Source: Sedimenticola sp.
GTDB lineage: Bacteria; Pseudomonadota; Gammaproteobacteria; Chromatiales; Chromatiaceae
Reading direction: 5' to 3'
Assembly (NCBI GenBank): GCA_030590525.1
Contig: JAUUYI010000088.1
Span: forward strand, 1-7,815
DNA length: 7,815 bases
In this document: one piece after another, positions 6,373 through 7,815 of the stretch
Layout of the letters: each line of letters begins with the position of its first letter
How positions within the stretch are numbered: position 1 is the first letter of the stretch
The notes under the pieces: model-generated
Seen by the model: the letters and a program-made list of their open reading frames with translations, nothing else
The model's database searches: none
Told to the model about the DNA's origin: nothing
Position numbers and translations under genes: made by a program

Positions 6373-7419
6373 ATGAACCAGCAGCAGATCGATGAAATAC
6401 GGGCCAATGTGCAGCACAACTGCCATATTGCAGATGCTCGCCATGGCGCGGACTACGGTCTCTGTACCTATCTGCTGAAGATGCGCGAATATTTTCGCTG
6501 GGAGCAGGGACTCGGTTTCTCCTCCAGTCTGGGTAAAGAAGAGCTGGGTGACTGGTTGACTGCGCGGGAGGCGCTCTGGGCGGGGCTGGAAGAGGCGGAT
6601 TTCGTCCCGGTCAGGATTGCCGGGGTAGAATACGGCCCGTTCGATGCAGACGCCATCAACGACCTTCTGCATGAACAGGGACTGGTCTACAGTGGTGGCC
6701 TGGGTGCAGCGGGCAGACCCCACTTTTTTATCGGTGAACTGGTGCTCAGGGAGCAGCGCGACGGTTATTCGCTGATGGTCTCCGGGCGGGAGCTGGCCCG
6801 GGATCTGGCGGCCCCACCGGCCATGTCCCGGGAAGGTATGATCTTCGTTCGGCGGGAGTCATTGCGCCGTATGCTGTGGGAGAAGCTGGAGAGTTGGCGC
6901 TGGAGTCGTCCGGATAATGCCCTGGGGCGGGCTTTCGCCTGCTATGGGTTCGAGAAGGAACTGGATGCCGCCCTGGATGAGATGACCGACAGCGAACTGG
7001 AGCTGGTTCTGCTGCATGAGCAGGGAGAGTGCCTGGCCGGTGACCTGCTGGGTGATCAGTGGAACCGCATGCTGCTGGATATGCCTCACTCTCCGGCCGA
7101 GTTGGCTGCACGTGCGGTGCGGGACCATCTGGCGGATTGCAGCGTGACTCTGACCAGACTCGCAGAGATGAACCGCCCCGCATCCATACATTTCTTCATG
7201 GGCAATCTGAGCGCCATGCGTAAGCTACTCTTCCCCTCGCTGCAGCAGGCCTACCAGGCATGGCGGGAAAGTGGGGAAGCAGAGCCGATCAGGGTGCTGG
7301 CGGAGCGGGGAGTTGAGCACTGGGCGAGGCTGGCCCATGAGATGCTGGGGTTGCACCGGGAGCAGGGGAGGGATGCCGCCCGCTCCATTCATGCATTGTC
7401 TGAACGGAGCCGGCTCTGA
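6373..7419 (+). CDS. Conserved protein of unknown function, Sfum_1244-like
   Basis: This 348-aa cytoplasmic protein resembles, from memory, the Sfum_1244 family found in sulfate reducers and sulfur-oxidising proteobacteria; its activity is unknown. Family-like blocks are the N-terminal VQHNCHIADARHGADYGLC (13-31) followed by YLLKMREYFRWEQG (33-46), DWLTAREALW (60-69), the Gly-rich LVYSGGLGAAGRPHFFIGEL (104-123), GRELARDLAAPPAM (138-151), and FVRRESLRRMLWEKLESWRW (158-177). An LHEQGE segment (214-219) with conserved-looking His and Glu, plus H22/H16 and C17/C31 near the N-terminus, could form a metal or cofactor site, which is speculation. No signal peptide or membrane helix is seen. The gene stands alone on its strand, with non-coding DNA and short repeats on both sides. 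The start at ATG 6373 is set by GAGGA. Confidence 0.88.
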   Translation: MNQQQIDEIRANVQHNCHIADARHGADYGLCTYLLKMREYFRWEQGLGFSSSLGKEELGDWLTAREALWAGLEEADFVPVRIAGVEYGPFDADAINDLLHEQGLVYSGGLGAAGRPHFFIGELVLREQRDGYSLMVSGRELARDLAAPPAMSREGMIFVRRESLRRMLWEKLESWRWSRPDNALGRAFACYGFEKELDAALDEMTDSELELVLLHEQGECLAGDLLGDQWNRMLLDMPHSPAELAARAVRDHLADCSVTLTRLAEMNRPASIHFFMGNLSAMRKLLFPSLQQAYQAWRESGEAEPIRVLAERGVEHWARLAHEMLGLHREQGRDAARSIHALSERSRL

Positions 7420-7429
7420 TTTCTTTCCG

Positions 7430-7491
7430 TGCAAAGGCGCAAACAAAAAAACAATAAAAACGTTCTCGCGCAAAGACGCAAAGGCGCAAAG
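7430..7491 (+). repeat. CGCAAAG-type 8-bp repeat cluster
   Basis: Three regular units CGCAAAG plus one spacer base occupy 7469-7475, 7477-7483 and 7485-7491. Two degenerate units (TGCAAAG at 7430-7436, CGCAAAC at 7438-7444) lie 25 bp upstream, separated by an A-rich stretch. Translated, the core gives the string SRKDAKAQR, which I recall appearing in many spurious predicted proteins from distantly related bacteria. That marks it as a widespread dispersed intergenic element rather than a gene. Its origin and function are not known to me. Confidence 0.75.
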
Positions 7492-7581
7492 AAAACCTAA
7501 AAACATAAAAAATTGCTGTCAGCTTCTGTACCTGGCATCAACACCAGTGCCATAGAACGGTATTGCCGCCACTCGCTGATT

Positions 7582-7604
7582 GTTGTTGGGATACGGCCAA
7601 CAGC
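7582..7604. repeat. Hairpin with eight-base-pair stem
   Basis: GTTGTTGG (7582-7589) pairs with CCAACAGC (7597-7604) around a seven-base loop, with one G-T pair. It has no T-run on either strand, so it is not a typical terminator. It sits two bases before the 15-bp palindrome. Confidence 0.45.
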
Positions 7605-7606
7605 CA

Positions 7607-7621
7607 GTATGAGACTCATAC
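7607..7621. promoter_or_regulatory. Perfect 15-bp palindrome, operator-like
   Basis: GTATGAG-A-CTCATAC is a perfect inverted repeat with seven-base arms and one central base. This is the form of a binding site for a dimeric regulator. No adjacent regulator gene is visible, so a regulatory role is only suggested by symmetry. Confidence 0.35.
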
Positions 7622-7701
7622 GATTCAACCTCGATCAAGTGCGAATCAAGGGCATCCTGGCAGGGTAGATGCGGCGTTATCACTAACCTCAGACCTCAAC
7701 A

Positions 7702-7718
7702 CCATGATGTGATCATGG
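7702..7718. promoter_or_regulatory. Perfect inverted repeat, operator- or hairpin-like
   Basis: CCATGAT-GTG-ATCATGG has seven-base perfect arms around three bases, immediately before an AT-rich stretch (ATATATAACTTATTG). It could be an operator near the promoter of a gene beyond the right edge, or a small hairpin. It lacks a T-run and has no identifiable partner in the window. Confidence 0.35.
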
Positions 7719-7815
7719 ATATATAACTTATTGCTTTTAGGCAAAAATATTGATACCCAGGCGATAATTGGACCCTCACGGCAAGTTCTGCCCATCGACC
7801 GCGCAAAAAATGACA

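Larger units (their letters stand above)
7420..7815. other. Non-coding right end with repeats and palindromes
   Basis: No supported gene lies in these ~396 bp. The first ~100 bp are A-rich and carry CGCAAAG-type repeats (listed separately). The middle holds an imperfect hairpin (7582-7604) and a 15-bp perfect palindrome (7607-7621). A second inverted repeat sits at 7702-7718 in an AT-rich stretch running to about 7760. An ATG at 7811 near the right edge has no visible ribosome binding site and too little following sequence to judge. No T-rich terminator follows the stop at 7419. GAGCCGGCTC (7407-7416) overlaps the last codons but has no loop and no T-run. Confidence 0.6.

Noticed and set aside
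6081..6395. Possible small gene in the divergent gap
   Set aside because: It has no ribosome binding site, reads through the 10-bp repeat, and its Cys/Arg/Gly-rich translation has no domain-like pattern.
7407..7416. GAGCCGGCTC as a terminator
   Set aside because: It is a palindrome without room for a loop, lies within the last codons and is not followed by a T-run.
7430..7491. CRISPR array
   Set aside because: Units are 8 bp with one-base spacers; there are no unique spacers of 25-40 bp and no cas genes.
7271..7555. Open frame containing SRKDAKAQR
   Set aside because: It overlaps the end of the Sfum_1244-like gene in another frame and runs through the CGCAAAG repeat; it is a known kind of spurious repeat-derived peptide.
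7582..7690. Integron attC site
   Set aside because: The GTT/AAC-containing inverted repeats lack the paired core-site layout, and no integrase or cassette genes are visible.

Overview
This window looks like a chromosomal segment of a gammaproteobacterium. It is GC-rich, and genes are packed with overlapping or near-touching ends. The protein set (a BepA/YfgC-type periplasmic M48 protease, a MoxR-type AAA+ ATPase paired with a DUF2201-type VWA protein, and what I recall as a Sfum_1244-type protein) fits a Chromatiales-like or sulfur-oxidising-symbiont-like background. That taxonomic placement is inferred from family memory and style only; there is no rRNA or marker gene here.

Layout, left to right. 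(1) Positions 1-1464, plus strand: two overlapping genes. The first is the C-terminal end of a protein with a beta-rich domain, a Pro-rich linker and a C-terminal membrane anchor. The second is a 321-aa protein with an N-terminal membrane anchor, a short coiled coil and a very acidic tail. (2) A 101-bp convergent gap with no convincing terminator. (3) Positions 1566-6006, minus strand, read right to left: an unrecognised 184-aa helical protein with a TTG start, a MoxR-like AAA+ ATPase, a zincin-like/VWA protein joined to it by an ATGA overlap, and then, after 94 bp, a BepA-like M48 metalloprotease with TPRs. The first three form an operon. The protease may be read through from it or may use its own promoter, where a perfect sigma-E-type -35 box (GGAACTT) is seen. 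(4) A 366-bp divergent intergenic region containing a three-unit 10-bp repeat (CGCGGATTG type). (5) Positions 6373-7419, plus strand: a 348-aa conserved protein of unknown function (Sfum_1244-like). (6) A roughly 396-bp region to the right edge with no supported gene. It holds the widespread CGCAAAG-type 8-bp repeat, a hairpin and two perfect palindromes.

How the genes may work together. The AAA+ and VWA proteins form the usual MoxR/VWA remodelling pair, in which the ATPase acts on a client presented by the VWA protein through its metal-ion-dependent adhesion site. The 184-aa protein, first in the operon, is the best local candidate for a partner or substrate adaptor. The BepA-like protease acts separately in the periplasm on outer-membrane protein assembly. 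The two left-hand membrane proteins are probably co-expressed and may act together at the inner membrane.

The most interesting items are the unassigned 184-aa partner of the MoxR/VWA pair, the two different dispersed short-period repeats bracketing the Sfum_1244-like gene, the sigma-E-like box in front of the protease, and the palindromes in the right-hand non-coding region. I found no CRISPR array, tRNA, rRNA, insertion sequence or clear phage gene.
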